Of a stretch of 64,000 bases of DNA, positions 9,695 through 17,748 are shown one piece after another. How positions within the stretch are numbered: position 1 is the stretch's first letter; every line of letters begins with the position of its first letter. Below the pieces are notes generated by a model. It was not told the origin of the DNA, made no database searches, and worked only from the letters and a program-made list of their open reading frames with translations. This DNA comes from Marinomonas primoryensis (GTDB lineage: Bacteria; Pseudomonadota; Gammaproteobacteria; Pseudomonadales; Marinomonadaceae): assembly GCF_013372285.1 (NCBI RefSeq), contig NZ_CP054301.1:1846001-1910000 (forward strand), read 5' to 3'. Made by a program: the position numbers and the translations under genes.

Positions 9695-9747
9695 TGATTT
9701 AATATCAATAAATCTTCAAATGAGCATGTGGACTATTAGGCTGTTAT

Positions 9748-10107
9748 ATGTACTTGAATATGAATCGAAACTTAGTTAGATCGACAGCAATCGGTATTTT
9801 TATGGGATTATCCATTGCCTTAATTAATATGCAAAATTTAGAGTATGGGATTTTAATAGCAATTTTAATTTGCTTAGTTTCAGGTGTTCTTTCTGCTCAG
9901 ATTGAGGAGTATGCTCGGCTCTATGCATTATTTAGTAGCTTAGTAAGCTTCCCCTTTTTTGTATTTGCTAACGGTTTTAATGACGGTTTCACTTACTTTA
10001 TCGGCGCTTTATTCGTATATGGCACTTTAAGCTTTTCAATAACTTATGGTCTTCAAAATGCTTTTTATAATGGTAAAGCTATCTTTCGTTATTTTTTTAA
10101 AAAGTAG
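9748..10107 (+). CDS. small polytopic membrane protein, island cargo
   Basis: 119 aa with about four hydrophobic helices (roughly 13-29, 33-50, 58-77, 81-102) and a basic tail YFFKK. The family is not recognised. It sits between repeat copies 1 and 2 and is isolated from neighbours by their terminators. Its leader (TATCAATAAAT, then ACTATTAGG just before the start) resembles that of the gene at 10580, implying a shared promoter module. The ribosome site is weak; ATG 9760 is an alternative start. Possible roles include membrane-acting immunity or superinfection exclusion, but nothing in the sequence proves this. Confidence 0.6.
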   Translation: MYLNMNRNLVRSTAIGIFMGLSIALINMQNLEYGILIAILICLVSGVLSAQIEEYARLYALFSSLVSFPFFVFANGFNDGFTYFIGALFVYGTLSFSITYGLQNAFYNGKAIFRYFFKK

Positions 10108-10108
10108 G

Positions 10109-10506
10109 TTTGGAGCAGATGAAAAATAGTACTTAGTTTTTATCTACTCCAAACAGCTCCACGAGCAAAACCAACCACAGACAACCTAGCACTAGCGGAA
10201 ACAGACAGCTATTCCCTCCAAGGAAAGCAACTGCTCAACAACATCGTCAAATCCATGCAGATACAAAGCGACCCCGTCGTCGTTCCATCAAAATAACTCA
10301 TCGACCTAATCCAAGCCGTCCGCACTTTCCTAACAAAAAAAGCAACAGCAAATAGCACGACTAGCTTTTTAATTCAGGTACGCAGACTGGGTAAACGACA
10401 ACATCACCCGCGTCAAAGACTACGCCCAACGCAACTTTGTAGACTTCTAAGCAGCAAACAACTAAAGCCTGCTTAAGTGGGCTTTAGTTGTTGTTTGGAC
10501 TGGTAG
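10109..10506 (+). repeat. island repeat copy 2
   Basis: This is the most complete copy. Hairpin arms TTTGGAGCAGATGAA and ATCTACTCCAAA open it. The phage-type frame reads TDSYSLQGKQLLNNIVKSMQ, then VVVPSK, where a TAA replaces the GAA of the other copies, so it is clearly a pseudogene. DWVNDNITRVKDYAQRNF and a stop follow. The terminator arms are at about 10457-10470 and 10480-10493. An insertion carrying AGCTTTTTAATTCAGG is shared with copy 3 and absent from copy 1. Confidence 0.85.
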
Positions 10507-10579
10507 GAAACGAGAAAGTCTTTTAGTATCAATGAATGTGTAAACGAGAATGCACACTATTAAAATATTAGGTTCAAAT

Positions 10580-10957
10580 ATGGAATACTCAATACCACCA
10601 CTAGGTAAACTGTTCATCAGCTTATTATTGTTTTTGTGCTTTCTTAGCCTTGCTCTAAGCATCATGGCTTTGTTGCAAGGAGATTTAGTAGCGATACTTT
10701 CAGTAGCAGTAAATAGTGCTGTTATTTTTGGGTATTTTCGCCGTACTACATGGTTTTCAACAGCTATTAAGTTTTACTCTGCCATGTTAATTTTGAGTGG
10801 TTCCATGATGTGGCTATCATATTTCATTGGCGGCGAACTCCCCGAGCAAAGTATTGATATAATCCGTAGGTCTGTCATAGCCCTACTAGGATTATTTTTT
10901 ATTTCGTATGTAAATACGTTTGTTAAGCACTTGAATTTGGGGTCAAATGAAAAATAG
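10580..10957 (+). CDS. small polytopic membrane protein, island cargo
   Basis: 125 aa from ATG 10580, preceded by AGG; ATG 10550 in the same frame is possible but lies inside the shared leader. About four hydrophobic helices are seen (roughly 10-30, 34-50, 60-82, 91-112). The family is not recognised, and it shows no obvious similarity to the 119-aa protein at 9748 beyond size and topology. Its last residues, NLGSNEK, and the stop codon come from the first bases of repeat copy 3, so the coding end was created by the junction with the repeat. The leader contains CACTATTAAAATATTAGG, shared with the PHP-ATPase gene. Confidence 0.6.
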   Translation: MEYSIPPLGKLFISLLLFLCFLSLALSIMALLQGDLVAILSVAVNSAVIFGYFRRTTWFSTAIKFYSAMLILSGSMMWLSYFIGGELPEQSIDIIRRSVIALLGLFFISYVNTFVKHLNLGSNEK

Positions 10958-11310
10958 TACCTAGCCTTCATTTACTCCAAACAGCTCCACGAGCAAAACC
11001 AACCACAGACAACTTAGCACTAGCGAAAACAGACAGCTATTCCCTCCAAGGAAGGCAACTGCTCAACAACATCGTTCCATCAAAAGAACTCATCGACCTA
11101 ATCCAAGCCGTCCGCACTTTCCTAACAAAAAAAGCAACAGCAAATAGCACGACTAGCTTTTTAATTCAGCTTTCTAATTCAGGTAAGTCAGACTGGGTAA
11201 ACGACAACATCACCCGCGTCAAAGACTACGCCCAACGTAACTTCACAGACCTCTAAGCAACAAGCCTTTTCAAGTAACAAAAGCAAAGCCCGCCGATGTG
11301 GGCTTTTTAT
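10936..11310 (+). repeat. island repeat copy 3
   Basis: Opens with hairpin arms at 10936-10951 and 10967-10981. It carries the same phage gene remnant, but a deletion removes the part between AACATCGT and TCCATCAAAA. DWVNDNITRVKDYAQRNF is followed by TDL and a stop. A duplicated TTAATTCAG tract is seen near 11160-11185. The terminator is AAAGCCC/GGGCTTTTT at about 11285-11307. It is followed by higBA instead of the leader found after copies 1 and 2. Confidence 0.8.
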
Positions 11311-11344
11311 TGATTGTTGATGCGCACCACGCTACACTTATTTT

Positions 11345-11623
11345 ATGATCAAAACATTCAAACACAAAGGCCTTAAAAAATACTTCGAAACAGGAAGCGT
11401 TTCCGGTATTCAAGCAAAGCATCAGCGTAAAATACGTATGCAACTTGCTGCGATCGATACCGCCCAAGAGATTGAGGATATCAATTTACCCGGTTTTAAC
11501 TTGCATCCGTTAAAGGGAAACCGAGATGGGATTTGGTCTATTACTGTGAACGGGAATTGGCGTATTACTTTCGAATTTGTTGATGGTAATGCTTACATTC
11601 TCAACTATGAGGACTATCACTAA
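11345..11623 (+). CDS. higB: HigB/RelE-superfamily toxin
   Basis: The 92-aa protein matches the HigB (GraT-like) branch of RelE-fold mRNA interferases, which cut mRNA at the ribosome. Signature stretches are FKHKGLKKYFETGS, LPGFNLHPLKGNRDGIWSI and GNWRITFEF. It is toxin-first, with the antitoxin ATG overlapping its stop by one base (TAATG), the usual higBA order. It is placed directly after repeat copy 3, and may stabilise the island. Autoregulation by HigA at the short upstream region is expected from the family. Confidence 0.88.
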   Translation: MIKTFKHKGLKKYFETGSVSGIQAKHQRKIRMQLAAIDTAQEIEDINLPGFNLHPLKGNRDGIWSITVNGNWRITFEFVDGNAYILNYEDYH

Positions 11624-11916
11624 TGAATATGCACAACCCGCCACACCCAGGCGAATTTATTTACGATGTTTATCTTGAGCCAGCGGGTTTTAGTTGCCGC
11701 TTTTTGGCCAAGCAATTGGATGTCGCTTCGTCCACGTTAAGCCGTGTGCTGAAAGGGCAGAGCGCTGTGTCGCCTGAAATGGCATTGCGTTTGTCTAAAG
11801 CGCTTGGCAGAACACCAGAGAGCTGGCTGGCCATGCAGGATGCCTATGATCTTTGGCAGGCTAAGCAACATCTAAATTTAGCGAATGTTCACCCTGTCAA
11901 TTTTGCAGTGGCCTAG
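11623..11916 (+). CDS. higA: HigA antitoxin, XRE-type
   Basis: The 97-aa protein has a central helix-turn-helix (about residues 23-65: FLAKQLDVASSTLSRVLKGQ, then SPEMALRLSKALG) and the HigA N-terminal phrase PPHPGEFIYDVYL. It neutralises HigB and normally represses its own operon. It is co-translated with higB through the overlapping stop/start. Confidence 0.9.
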   Translation: MNMHNPPHPGEFIYDVYLEPAGFSCRFLAKQLDVASSTLSRVLKGQSAVSPEMALRLSKALGRTPESWLAMQDAYDLWQAKQHLNLANVHPVNFAVA

Positions 11917-12016
11917 ACCATTAAGTCAGATCAAGTTTTTTGACTGGCCTAATGGTCTTCCTCCTAACCTAAATATCGCTTTTCTCTGAATTTGGGGCCA
12001 GATACCGTCTTAAACT

Positions 12017-12345
12017 TCAAGCGTTGAAAACTTTATTTTCGTCAAAAGGCTCATCACTTTTAAGTACACCGTAGATGATATGAATGAGCTTACGCATCGC
12101 TGCGCCGATGATCTCCATTTTTGCTTTGCCTTTTTCACTAAGTCGATCTTTCAGCCCTTTAAGAGCTGGATTGTATTTTAGTGCCACCATTGCTGGAAGT
12201 AAAAGCGATTTGCGTAAATGTGCTGAGCCTATCTTTGACATTGCTGCCCGACCATTTATTGAGGTTCCCGATTGGTACTCACGAGGTGCAACCCCACAAA
12301 ATGAGGCTAACTTCTTAGCACTATCAAAATTGTGAATAGCCGAAA
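12017..12345 (-). pseudogene. IS110-family transposase, C-terminal fragment
   Basis: About 110 codons of the IS116/IS110/IS902 C-terminal domain are present: FDSAKKLASFCGVAPREYQSG, GRAAMSKIGSAHLRKSLL and GAAMRKLIHIIYGVLKS. The N-terminal DEDD catalytic domain is missing. The frame stays open upstream to 12493, but that part is only the antisense of the phage D-gene scrap, so the IS sequence ends near 12345. The element is inactive. Confidence 0.85.
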
Positions 12346-12538
12346 AATAAGGCAACAGCCAAGGCACCAACGTCACACTTGATTTACCAGGCAACCCCAA
12401 ACTCGTCGCAGAAGGCATCCTCACCCTAAACGACACCTTCCCACCCGAAATGAAAGACAACTGGTCCATCGACAGTGTCACCGCAGGGGGCAAAGCAGGG
12501 TATCGGTGTTCTGTGGTGGCCGGTGAGTTGGTTTCATT
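12346..12538 (+). pseudogene. phage late-control protein D, C-terminal scrap
   Basis: On the plus strand the frame from about 12346 reads VTLDLPGNPKLVAEGILTL, then DNWSIDSVTAGGKAGYRCS. This fits the C-terminus of gpD-like baseplate proteins of contractile-tail phages (substrate-like barrel, then a his/gly region). C-rich codons match the tape-measure remnant. Together they bracket the island in the order T then D, as in P2-type tail operons. It continues into AT-rich sequence without a proper stop. Confidence 0.6.
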
Positions 12539-12818
12539 ATGGATAAATGTTTGGTTTTTTTTGTGCGTGATACATCTATTAGATTGATAGAAAAGTGGCT
12601 AATAAATTATTTTTTAAGCTCAGCGATTACTAATGTATCAAGTTCAAAAAGGGAGGTAATGGTTCCTCGACCTGAAAGCGCGTATTGGTGTGAAATAAAA
12701 TGCCAGAAGAAGCGCATGAAAAAGCCAGTATGGATTCCATACTGGCTTAACAATAACCGCCAAGGTATTTTAGGGCGGGGCAGTTAACTTAAAGCAGTTA
12801 ACTTAAGACTGTTTAGTA
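12539..12818. other. intergenic end of the island
   Basis: No convincing gene. An 82-codon open frame (12539-12787) has no ribosome site or family marks and runs into the darP terminator. The sequence is AT-rich and presumably contains the eroded right border of the prophage. Confidence 0.5.
12719..12749 (-). terminator. terminator of the lpt-rpoN-mgtE-darP block
   Basis: 12-bp perfect stem (12723-12734 with 12738-12749, AAGCCAGTATGG) with a 3-nt loop. On the minus strand it is followed by a T-run, about 70 nt after the darP stop. Confidence 0.75.
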
Positions 12819-13355
12819 TTAGCCTTTTAAACCGAGACGCTTTTCTTCAACTTCGCGTAAAAGGCGGAAGAGTTTCTTTCGATTAGAGGTGTTGCCTTCT
12901 TGTGACGCTTCTTTTTGAGAAAGACGGATTAGCTGTCTAAGTAACTGAATTTCTTCAAGGTTTGGGTTGTCATCTAAATATTGAGACAAAACTTCTTTAC
13001 TGTTCTCGCCAATGAGCGCGTCTCGTTTTATTTCTAGTTGATGAAATAGTTTGTTGTAGGCTGCTGATGTTGTATCAAGTAAAGCGACACGTTGTGCTAT
13101 CGTTTCGTGATCTTCTGTACGCATTACTCGACCGATATATTGTAAGTGCCTTCTTTTCGCTTCATTTTGTTTTATGCGTCCAGATTCTTCAATGGCATCT
13201 TTTAATGTGTCAGACATTTCAATTTTTTTAAGTTGATTTTTACTCAGGCTTAATAGTTTTTTACCAACTTCCTGCAAGGCATCCATTTCGCGTTTGACTT
13301 GGGATTTGCTTTTAGGGAGTTCGTCGTCATTTTCAAGTTGATCAAAGTCTGTCAT
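12819..13355 (-). CDS. darP: ribosome biogenesis factor DarP (YjgA, DUF615)
   Basis: 178 aa, the usual size of YjgA. Marks are KSKSQVKREMDALQEVGKKL near the N-terminus and RRHLQYIGRVMR in the middle; the protein is highly charged and helical. Family knowledge: it binds the late 50S precursor and helps peptidyl-transferase centre maturation. It lies 6 nt after mgtE on the same strand and is the last gene of the block, followed by a strong terminator. Confidence 0.93.
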   Translation of the reverse strand: MTDFDQLENDDELPKSKSQVKREMDALQEVGKKLLSLSKNQLKKIEMSDTLKDAIEESGRIKQNEAKRRHLQYIGRVMRTEDHETIAQRVALLDTTSAAYNKLFHQLEIKRDALIGENSKEVLSQYLDDNPNLEEIQLLRQLIRLSQKEASQEGNTSNRKKLFRLLREVEEKRLGLKG

Positions 13356-13361
13356 GGGAAC

Positions 13362-14714
13362 CTATATTAGAAAAATAGTAGCGAGGCCGAGGAAGGAAAG
13401 AAAACCAACAACATCGGTCACGGTAGTCAAAATTACGCTGCCAGCAAGCGCTGGGTCTATGCCAATCTTTTTTAGTAGAATGGGCAGGAGTGTACCAGTG
13501 GCGGCCGCAAATAGCAGGTTTATTATGGTAGCGCCTGCAATGATATAGGCAATCTTTATGTTGTCAAACCAAAGTGCGGTGAGAGCGGCAATAACGGTTG
13601 CCCAAAGAAGGCCGTTAATGAGGCCAACAATCAGCTCTCTGTTTAAAAGCCAGCGAGTATTTGTAGAGCCAATTTGATTTAATGCAATACCACGTATGAC
13701 AAGTGTTAGTACTTGAGATCCGGCAATGCCGCCCATACTGGCAACGATCGGCATAAGAATGGCGAGTGCTACCACTTGATCAAGGGTGTTCTGAAACAGT
13801 CCAATTACATAAGAGGCAATGAACGCGGTAATAAGGTTGATTCCAAGCCACACAGCTCGTCTTTTTGTGGTTTTCATGATGGGGGCGAAGGTGTCTTCAT
13901 CATCATCAAGACCTGCCATACTTAGCATTGAGTGTTCGGCTTCATCTCGAATAACATCAACCACATCATCGATGGTAATCCGACCAAGTAGTTTTTTAGT
14001 GGTGCCATCAATGACAGGTGCAGAAACAAGATCCATTTTTTCAAAGAGTTGAGCCACTTCACTCGCCGGTGTCTCGGCTTTAATAACGGTATATTCTGTT
14101 TCCATTACATCGCGAACGGTGGCTCTAACATCTGAAACTAATAATTTAGTGAGAGGGAGTGTCCCTAACAGTCGATTGGAGCGGCTGACAACAAGTAGGT
14201 TATCTGTCATGTCGGGCAGTGAAGAGTGTCTGCGCAAATAGCGAAAGACAATGTCTAGCGTTAGGTTCGGACGTATAGTGATCGTGTCCGTATTCATTAA
14301 GCCGCCGGCAGAGTCTTCCGAGTAGCTTAATAGTGCTTCGACCCGCGCTCTGTCTTGCGAGGTCATTGAAGAAAGGACTTCTGTTACAACTTTTTCTGGT
14401 AAGTGTTGTAATAAATCAGCTAAGTCATCGCTTTCAAAATGTTCGGATACGGCGATAAGTCGCTCTGTATCCATATTCTTCATGAATTGAACACCAATAT
14501 CTTCGCTGAGATATTGTAGAACCTCGCCTTCATTCTTTGCTTCGATTAGCTCCCAGAGAAGCTTACGTTCTTTTGGTGGAGAGGACTCTAATAATCGAGC
14601 AACATCTTGCACTGGCAAGGCGCCGTTAAGTAAATAACGGATTTGCATCGTGGCGCCGGATTCGAGTGATTCGGTAATCGTTTTAAGATGATTAAGAGTG
14701 GTTTTCTCTGACAT
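13362..14714 (-). CDS. mgtE: MgtE magnesium transporter
   Basis: 450 aa. The N-terminal helical domain (about 25-130) is followed by two CBS domains (about 135-255; TDNLLVVSRSNRLLGTLPLT, LVSAPVIDGTTKKLLG) and a C-terminal five-helix channel domain with GGIAGSQVLTLVIRG and PADPALAG-like DPALAGSVILTTVTD. Family members gate Mg2+ uptake by Mg2+ binding to the N and CBS domains. I prefer ATG 14714 to the in-frame TTG at 14738, which lies inside npr. It is translationally close to npr (npr stop at 14722). Confidence 0.95.
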   Translation of the reverse strand: MSEKTTLNHLKTITESLESGATMQIRYLLNGALPVQDVARLLESSPPKERKLLWELIEAKNEGEVLQYLSEDIGVQFMKNMDTERLIAVSEHFESDDLADLLQHLPEKVVTEVLSSMTSQDRARVEALLSYSEDSAGGLMNTDTITIRPNLTLDIVFRYLRRHSSLPDMTDNLLVVSRSNRLLGTLPLTKLLVSDVRATVRDVMETEYTVIKAETPASEVAQLFEKMDLVSAPVIDGTTKKLLGRITIDDVVDVIRDEAEHSMLSMAGLDDDEDTFAPIMKTTKRRAVWLGINLITAFIASYVIGLFQNTLDQVVALAILMPIVASMGGIAGSQVLTLVIRGIALNQIGSTNTRWLLNRELIVGLINGLLWATVIAALTALWFDNIKIAYIIAGATIINLLFAAATGTLLPILLKKIGIDPALAGSVILTTVTDVVGFLSFLGLATIFLI

Positions 14715-14721
14715 GGCCGTA

Positions 14722-14991
14722 TTACTCGTCTTCACCAAAACGATTGTTAATTAATTCAACAACGGCTTTGATTGCCTCTTCTTCATCTTCTCCATTGGTT
14801 TTGATTCGAATGCTCGTTCCTTTTCCAGCGGCAAGCATCATCATTGCCATAATGCTTTTGCCGTCCACATTGCGACTGTCTTTTTCTATAGTGATATCAC
14901 AAGAAAAGCGTGACGTCGTTTCCACTAATTTGCCAGCAGCGCGAGCATGCAAGCCAAGTTTATTTATGATGGTGATGGACTCTTCCTGCAT
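14722..14991 (-). CDS. npr: HPr-like phosphocarrier of the nitrogen PTS (NPr)
   Basis: 89 aa. The phosphorylatable His15 is in GLHARA and Ser46 in GKSIMAMM, both at canonical HPr positions. Its place after ptsN in the rpoN operon identifies it as the nitrogen-PTS carrier that passes phosphate from EI-Ntr to EIIA-Ntr. rapZ, which usually lies between ptsN and npr, is absent. Confidence 0.93.
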   Translation of the reverse strand: MQEESITIINKLGLHARAAGKLVETTSRFSCDITIEKDSRNVDGKSIMAMMMLAAGKGTSIRIKTNGEDEEEAIKAVVELINNRFGEDE

Positions 14992-15001
14992 GCTTTACTT
15001 C

Positions 15002-15451
15002 CTATATTAATGAGTCAAAAATATTAAATAGATCTTCGCTGGTTTGAGCGGTTCGTAGCTTGTCGAGCGCTTCAGGCGATTGAGCTAATTCTGCGATCTG
15101 AGCCAGTGTTGCAAGATGTTGATCGCATTCATTAGGCGGAACGATTAAGGCGAATATAAGATCAACGGCTCTCTTATCAATCGAGTCAAAATCTATTGGA
15201 GTTTGTAATGACATAACGACAATAGCGGTATGGTTTGCAGACTCTAGGCGGCAATGGGGTATAGCTATGCCGTTACCTATGCCTGTACTTCCAAGTTTTT
15301 CTCGCCCTAATAGGGCGTCATAAACGGCCTCGTTATTGCAATGCAACCGATTGGATGCAACGTCGGCGATACTTTCTAAAACTCGTTTCTTACTAACAAT
15401 ATCTTGCTTCGCCAGAACGAGCTCAGCTTTTAATAATGATTTCAAGGACAT
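15002..15451 (-). CDS. ptsN: PTS IIA-like nitrogen regulatory protein (EIIA-Ntr)
   Basis: 149 aa with the phospho-acceptor His66 in GIAIPHCRLE and the family phrase REKLGSTGIGNG. The phosphorylation state of EIIA-Ntr tunes potassium transport and other regulators. It begins 17 nt after the rpoN stop, with no hpf between, and precedes npr by 10 nt. Confidence 0.95.
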   Translation of the reverse strand: MSLKSLLKAELVLAKQDIVSKKRVLESIADVASNRLHCNNEAVYDALLGREKLGSTGIGNGIAIPHCRLESANHTAIVVMSLQTPIDFDSIDKRAVDLIFALIVPPNECDQHLATLAQIAELAQSPEALDKLRTAQTSEDLFNIFDSLI

Positions 15452-15468
15452 GATGAAATGGTTTCCGT

Positions 15469-16947
15469 TTAGATCAGTCGTTTTCGTTCATTGGAAGGAG
15501 GGATATTCATCGCCTCTCGATATTTGGCCACAGTTCGTCTAGCAACCTGTATGCCTTGGTCAGCCAAAACAGCGGCTAACTTATTATCACTTAGTGGTTT
15601 TTTTGCTGGCTCATCAGCCACAAGTTTCTTAATCATAGCTCGTATTGCGGTAGAAGAACATTCTCCACCTGACGCTGTGTTGACATGACTTGAGAAAAAG
15701 TACTTGAGTTCAAAAATACCTTTTGGTGTGTGCATGTATTTTTGTGTTGTTACTCTAGAAATTGTTGATTCATGCATGCCAACTTCTTCGGCGACATCAT
15801 GAAGAACCATAGGTTTCATGGCCTCTTCACCTAATTCGAAGAAATCAATTTGTCGACTTACTATGCAGCTGGCCACTTTTAAGAGTGTTTCGTTGCGGCT
15901 TTGTAAGCTTTTCATAAACCATTTGGCTTCCTGAAGAGAGGTTTTAATGTAGCTTACGTCTGCTGCGGTGGTTGCAGCTGTACTTGCCATGGCGGAATAG
16001 GTTTCGTTTATTTTGATGGGTGGTAGGGCGTCATTATTTAGCTCAACTTGCCATATGCCATTGTGTTTTTTGACGGAAACATCAGGAATGACATAATCCG
16101 TATCATCTGCATCTATAACTGAGCCAGGACGCGGGTTAAGTTGTTGTATTAAATTAACAACTTCCTTTAGTGCTTCGTCTTTTAGTTTTGTTTTTCGGCT
16201 TAATTGTGCAAAATCTCGATTGCCTAGTAGTGGTAGATAATGGTCAATGAGATTGTGTGTGCTTTTATAAAGAGGGTGGCTTTGGAATGCTTCTAGTTGA
16301 ACAAGCAAGCAGTCTCGCAAATCAATAGAGCAGACGCCAACTGGGTCAAAGCGTTGCAGTCTGTGTTGAACTGCGATGACTTCTTCCATGTCTAAATCTT
16401 CTAATTCGACACAAAGTGATTCCCAAATGTCTTGAGTTGAAATACTTAGATAGCCATCGGTTTGAACGCACTCGATAATAGCGTAAGCAATTTCAATGTC
16501 TCTGTCAGATATATGAGTTAGATTTAATTGCCAGATCAGATGGTCTTGTATGCTTTCTGCTGGAGCGTTGCGGCTTTCGAAGTCGCTTTCACCTTCATAG
16601 CTATTATGATCGCTGACGGCCGCAGCAGAGCTTTGGTATGTGTCATCCCAGCTGCTGTCAATAGACAGTTCTTCAGGAATGCTTTCAGTCCACTCTGATT
16701 CAACGCGCGCTTCTTCACTATTACTATCAAGTGTCGCCTCAGGAGCGCTTTTTGATTCAATGCTTGCAGGTTGATCGTTGTGAATTTGTTCGTCGTCATC
16801 TAGCTCAAGAAGAGGGTTAGATTCGAGAAATTCATGAATTTCTTGCTTCAGGTCCAACGTGGAAAGCTGCAGCAAGCGAATGGCTTGTTGTAGCTGTGGT
16901 GTCATGGTCAGCTGTTGGCCGAGTTTTAGTTGCAAAGACTGCTTCAT
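15469..16947 (-). CDS. rpoN: RNA polymerase sigma-54 factor
   Basis: 492 aa. Region I LGQQLTMTPQLQQAIRLLQL (activator interaction) is at the N-terminus, an acidic region II at about 50-115, the core-binding and HTH regions in the middle, and the RpoN box ARRTVAKYRE at 469-478 (binds the -24 element). It directs transcription of enhancer-dependent genes. It lies 75 bp after lptB. Region II is long and strongly acidic, within normal variation. Confidence 0.97.
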   Translation of the reverse strand: MKQSLQLKLGQQLTMTPQLQQAIRLLQLSTLDLKQEIHEFLESNPLLELDDDEQIHNDQPASIESKSAPEATLDSNSEEARVESEWTESIPEELSIDSSWDDTYQSSAAAVSDHNSYEGESDFESRNAPAESIQDHLIWQLNLTHISDRDIEIAYAIIECVQTDGYLSISTQDIWESLCVELEDLDMEEVIAVQHRLQRFDPVGVCSIDLRDCLLVQLEAFQSHPLYKSTHNLIDHYLPLLGNRDFAQLSRKTKLKDEALKEVVNLIQQLNPRPGSVIDADDTDYVIPDVSVKKHNGIWQVELNNDALPPIKINETYSAMASTAATTAADVSYIKTSLQEAKWFMKSLQSRNETLLKVASCIVSRQIDFFELGEEAMKPMVLHDVAEEVGMHESTISRVTTQKYMHTPKGIFELKYFFSSHVNTASGGECSSTAIRAMIKKLVADEPAKKPLSDNKLAAVLADQGIQVARRTVAKYREAMNIPPSNERKRLI

Positions 16948-17022
16948 AGAGCAACTCTTTTTATTTGAATGAATTGGAACGAGTTATGCATACTACTCCC
17001 TTTCTACAGCAATGATAAGGGG

Positions 17023-17748
17023 TTACAGACGGAAGTCGTCGCCTAGATAGACCTTTTTTACTTGTTCATTGTTGATGACGGTGCTGGCATCGCCAGAAGC
17101 AATAATATAACCGTTGCCAACAATGTAAGCCTTATCACAGATGTCTAATGTTTCTCTAACATTGTGATCGGTAATTAGGACGCCGATTCCACTTTCTTGA
17201 AGGTGCTTGATGATGAGCTTGATGTCGCCGACAGAAATAGGGTCCACGCCGGCGAAAGGTTCATCCAGTAGGATGAACTTAGGGTTCATAGCAACGGCTC
17301 TTGCTATTTCAACACGTCGTCTTTCTCCACCCGATAGTGCCATTCCTAAGTTCTCACGAATGTGGGTGATGTGGAACTCTTCTAATAAATCTTCGAGTCT
17401 GTCTTTTCGTTGGCTTTTTGTTAGTGCTTTACGCGTTTCTAAAATGGCCGTGATATTGTCTTCGACAGACATTTTACGAAAAATGGAGGCTTCCTGAGGA
17501 AGATAGCCAATGCCTTTTTGAGCGCGAGTGTGCATGGCGTCTTTAGTGATGTCTACACCATCGATAAATATGCCGCCAGCGTCATTTGATACCATGCCAA
17601 CTATCATATAAAAGCAGGTGGTTTTGCCTGCACCGTTTGGGCCAAGTAGGCCAACGGCTTGACCAGATTCGACAGAGATAGAGACGTCCTTCACTACTTG
17701 GCGTTTTTTGTAACTCTTTGCTAAGTGTTTTGCTTCAAGTAAGGCCAT
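17023..17748 (-). CDS. lptB: LPS export ABC ATPase LptB
   Basis: 241 aa. Walker [10 protein letters not shown] is at 36-44, the signature [14 protein letters not shown] and Walker [16 protein letters not shown] are intact. It is the cytosolic motor of the LptB2FG complex that pulls LPS from the inner membrane onto LptC and LptA. It starts directly at the lptA stop (17748/17749), so translation is coupled. Confidence 0.97.
   Translation of the reverse strand: MALLEAKHLAKSYKKRQVVKDVSISVESGQAVGLLGPNGAGKTTCFYMIVGMVSNDAGGIFIDGVDITKDAMHTRAQKGIGYLPQEASIFRKMSVEDNITAILETRKALTKSQRKDRLEDLLEEFHITHIRENLGMALSGGERRRVEIARAVAMNPKFILLDEPFAGVDPISVGDIKLIIKHLQESGIGVLITDHNVRETLDICDKAYIVGNGYIIASGDASTVINNEQVKKVYLGDDFRL

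Noticed and set aside
9328..11310. CRISPR array
   Set aside because: The repeats are hundreds of bases long, only three, and the intervening segments are genes, not uniform spacers; no cas genes.
12346..12493. N-terminal extension of the IS110 fragment to 12493
   Set aside because: Its translation is the antisense of the phage D scrap and shares nothing with IS110 transposases.
12539..12787. 82-codon plus-strand open frame after the D scrap
   Set aside because: No ribosome site or recognisable fold, and its 3' part covers the terminator of the opposite operon.
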